Source of the DNA: JBFWUM01 sp050247255
Lineage (GTDB): Bacteria > Acidobacteriota > Vicinamibacteria > Vicinamibacterales > UBA2999
Direction of reading: 5' to 3'
Length of the DNA: 7,736 nt
NCBI GenBank assembly: GCA_050247255.1
Contig: JBFWUM010000094.1
Coordinates: 1 to 7,736 of the forward strand
Every line of letters starts with the position of its first letter. Positions within the stretch are counted from its first letter, which is position 1. The translations under genes and the position numbers were made by a program. Below are positions 5,853-7,736 of this stretch, piece after piece. The notes under the pieces are model-generated. The model was not told the origin of the DNA. It did no database searches and worked only from the letters and a program-made list of their open reading frames with translations.

Positions 5853-7427
5853 ATGGCTCAACCCCGCCAGGGCCTCTGGCTCATTCTCTGGTCCCTCCTC
5901 ATCTCCCTGTTCCTGAGCGCGCTCGATTCGACGATCGTCGCCACGGCCCTCCCGACTATCGTCGGGGATCTCGGTGACCTCGATCACATCGCGTGGGTGT
6001 TCACGGCGTACCTGCTGACGTCGACGGTCAGCGTGCCGCTGTTCGGCAAGGTCAGCGACATCTACGGCCGCCGGCAGGTGTTCCAGGCCACGATCGTCAT
6101 CTTCCTGGTCGGCTCGGTGCTGTCCGGGCTGTCGCAGTCGATGACGCAGCTGATCCTGTTCCGCGGCATCCAGGGTGTCGGCGGCGGCGGCCTGCTCGCG
6201 ATGACGTTCACGATTCTCGGGGACATCCTGTCGCCGCGCGAGCGCCCGCAGTACATGGGCTACTTCACGGGCGTCTTCGCGGCGGCAAGCGTGATCGGGC
6301 CGCTCATCGGCGGGTTCTTCGTGGACCACCTGAGCTGGCGGTGGGTGTTCTACGTGAACATTCCGTTCGGGATCGCGGCGCTCGCGGTCACGGCGAAGTA
6401 CCTCCGCGTGCCGGCGCCCACGGAGCGCCGCCCGATCGACTTCCTCGGCTCGGCGCTCTTCAGCGTGGCGGTCACGACGCTGCTGCTCGGCGCCACGTGG
6501 GGCGGCACGGAGTATCCGTGGACGTCGCCGATCATCATCGGCCTCCTTTCGTCCGGCGTCGTCGTCAGCCTGCTGTTCCTGCTGCAGGAGCGCCGGGCGG
6601 AGGAACCCCTGCTGCCGCTGCGGCTGTTCCGGAACGATGTGTTCTCGGTGTGCGTGGTCATGGGCATCCTGTCCGGCTCGGTGATGGTCATCGCCTCGGT
6701 GTTCCTGCCGCTCTTCCTCCAGATCGTGCGCGGCGTCTCGGCGACCAACTCCGGCTACCTGCTGGTGCCGATGATGGGCGGCGTCCTGCTCGGCTCCACG
6801 TACGGCGGCCGGCTGATCACGCGGACGGGGCGCTACAAGCCGATGACGATCGCCGGCGGGCTGCTGAGCATCGCGGGCATCGGGATGCTCGCGCGGATCG
6901 ACGTGGATTCCTCGCGGACGTTCGTCTCGGTCGGCATGGCCATCCTCGGACTCGGGGTCGGTACGTCATCTCCGGTCATGACGCTCGCCGTGCAGAACGT
7001 GGCAGCGAAGGCGGACATGGGCGCGGCCACGTCGGCCGTGAACTTCTTCCGGTCGCTCGGCAGCGCGTTCGGCGTCGCGCTCTTCGGGTCGATCCAGAGT
7101 GCGCGGTTCCACACCGTGCTCGCGGCCCGGCTCCCGGGCGCCGCGATGGTGGGCGACAGCATCCTGAACAGTCCGAAGGCGGTACTGGCGCTGCCCGGGC
7201 CGACGCTGCAGGCCATCCAGGCTGCCGTCGCCGCCGGCGTCGCGGTGGTGTTCCAGTGGGCGCTCCCGGTGACCGTCCTCGCGTTCCTGGTCTCGTTCTT
7301 CCTCCGGGAGGTTCCGCTGCGCGACGACGTCAACGTGGGGTCGGCGGCCATCGAAGGCATGGAGGAAGCGGGCTTTGGCGTGCTGGGTGAACCGGCACCG
7401 GTCGGCATGGACGAAGGACACCACTGA
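5853..7427 (+). CDS. DHA2-family (EmrB/QacA-type) MFS drug exporter, 14 membrane helices
   Basis: This is a 524-residue inner-membrane proton-driven exporter. ATG 5853 is chosen because the first helix starts at once (MAQPRQGLWLILWSLL). An in-frame ATG at 5742 would add 37 Pro/Arg-rich residues and put the 5750-5788 hairpin inside the gene. Family motifs are clear: LDSTIVATALPTI with Asp25 in helix 1 (motif D1, 24-36); GKVSDIYGRR (motif A, 65-74); RGIQGVGGGGL (motif B, 104-114); GPLIGGFFVD followed by WRWVFYVNIPFG (motif C region, 149-173). About 14 hydrophobic segments and a length near 520 place it in DHA2 rather than the 12-helix DHA1. A soluble tail of about 35 residues ends DEGHH. The substrate cannot be told from sequence; this family exports lipophilic drugs and cations, bile salts and dyes. 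No membrane-fusion (EmrA) partner is adjacent. It is followed after one base by an OsmC-family gene. Confidence 0.93.
   Translation: MAQPRQGLWLILWSLLISLFLSALDSTIVATALPTIVGDLGDLDHIAWVFTAYLLTSTVSVPLFGKVSDIYGRRQVFQATIVIFLVGSVLSGLSQSMTQLILFRGIQGVGGGGLLAMTFTILGDILSPRERPQYMGYFTGVFAAASVIGPLIGGFFVDHLSWRWVFYVNIPFGIAALAVTAKYLRVPAPTERRPIDFLGSALFSVAVTTLLLGATWGGTEYPWTSPIIIGLLSSGVVVSLLFLLQERRAEEPLLPLRLFRNDVFSVCVVMGILSGSVMVIASVFLPLFLQIVRGVSATNSGYLLVPMMGGVLLGSTYGGRLITRTGRYKPMTIAGGLLSIAGIGMLARIDVDSSRTFVSVGMAILGLGVGTSSPVMTLAVQNVAAKADMGAATSAVNFFRSLGSAFGVALFGSIQSARFHTVLAARLPGAAMVGDSILNSPKAVLALPGPTLQAIQAAVAAGVAVVFQWALPVTVLAFLVSFFLREVPLRDDVNVGSAAIEGMEEAGFGVLGEPAPVGMDEGHH
7413..7418 (+). promoter_or_regulatory. Ribosome binding site of the OsmC-family gene
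   Basis: GAAGGA lies inside the last codons of the exporter gene, 10 nt before ATG 7429. This supports co-transcription with the exporter and the chosen start. Confidence 0.5.
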
Positions 7428-7428
7428 T

Positions 7429-7736
7429 ATGCAGCCACTTCCCCACCTCTACACGGTCAGTCTCTCCGCCGGAACCACCGGCTGCGGCGAGGTCACCAGC
7501 CCCGGTCTTCCGCCGCTGTGCCTGAATGCACCGGCGGACTTCGACGGCCCCGGGGATGAATGGAGCCCGGAACACCTGCTGCTGACCGCCGTGCAGGGCT
7601 GTTTCCTGTTGACCTTCCGGGCGGTGGCGGCCGCATCCAGGGTGCCGTTCGTGGGTGTGTCGGCAACCACGGCCGGCACGGTGGACCGGAAGGACGGCGT
7701 GACACGCTTCACGGAGATCGTGCTGAAGCCGACGAT
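7429..7736 (+). CDS. OsmC/Ohr-family protein, N-terminal part (cut by window end)
   Basis: ATG 7429 begins one base after the exporter stop (TGA-T-ATG), and the frame is open to the window end: 102 complete codons plus two bases. The visible N-terminus has a beta-rich section (HLYTVSLSAGTTGCGEV), then the family hallmark DEWSPEHLLLTAVQGCF at 43-59. This is the 'PE-LL-A-A-CF' helix that carries the first catalytic cysteine (C58), and a strand section follows (VSATTAGTVDRKDG). OsmC and Ohr proteins are cytoplasmic thiol peroxidases that reduce organic or inorganic hydroperoxides using two cysteines, and they act as dimers. The second (resolving) cysteine would lie beyond the window, so the OsmC versus Ohr versus 'OsmC-like' subtype cannot be settled. 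Two further cysteines (C19, C31) are not part of the usual pair. The context suggests joint expression with drug efflux. Confidence 0.85.
   Translation, partial: MQPLPHLYTVSLSAGTTGCGEVTSPGLPPLCLNAPADFDGPGDEWSPEHLLLTAVQGCFLLTFRAVAAASRVPFVGVSATTAGTVDRKDGVTRFTEIVLKPT

Noticed and set aside
5256..6329. Minus-strand open frame of 357 codons spanning the receptor end and the exporter start
   Set aside because: It crosses two well-supported plus-strand genes and the intergenic hairpin, and is highly charged low-complexity sequence.

Overview
The window is about two-thirds G+C with strongly G/C-biased third codon positions. It carries a TonB-dependent receptor with an N-terminal carboxypeptidase-regulatory-like domain (the 'Oar-like' architecture), a secreted NHL beta-propeller protein and a leaderless-looking gene start. 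Together these suggest a Gram-negative bacterium of the Acidobacteriota, perhaps the Vicinamibacteria. That assignment is inference from gene content and style; no phylogenetic marker gene is present.

Layout: (1) 1-1177, plus strand: the end of an unrecognised gene overlaps by 4 bases (ATGA) a 300-codon gene of unknown function; together they look like a translationally coupled pair. (2) 1167-2369, minus strand: a secreted 400-residue NHL beta-propeller that keeps most of the active-site residues of peptidyl-alpha-hydroxyglycine alpha-amidating lyase (PAL). Its 3' end overlaps the preceding gene tail-to-tail by 11 bases. (3) 2370-2651: a divergent intergenic region with good ribosome binding sites on both sides, a TATAGT -10 box and a leader with competing hairpins. 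(4) 2652-5726, plus strand: a complete 1024-residue TonB-dependent outer-membrane receptor with five local cysteine pairs in the barrel part. (5) 5727-5852: a structured intergenic stretch with an 18-pair hairpin just after the receptor stop and a TACGAT box placed for leaderless transcription of the next gene. (6) 5853-7427, plus strand: a 14-helix DHA2-type (EmrB/QacA) drug exporter. (7) 7429-7736, plus strand: an OsmC-family gene, cut by the window end, starting one base after the exporter stop.

The divergent pair (secreted propeller and TonB receptor) probably serves the periplasm and outer membrane. The exporter and OsmC protein look like a small efflux and thiol-dependent hydroperoxide-detoxification operon. 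There are no RNA genes, insertion sequences, CRISPR arrays or integrase genes. I see no convincing new multi-gene system. The most interesting items are the PAL-like active site in a bacterial secreted propeller, the large hairpin at 5750-5788, and the uncharacterised gene pair at the left edge.
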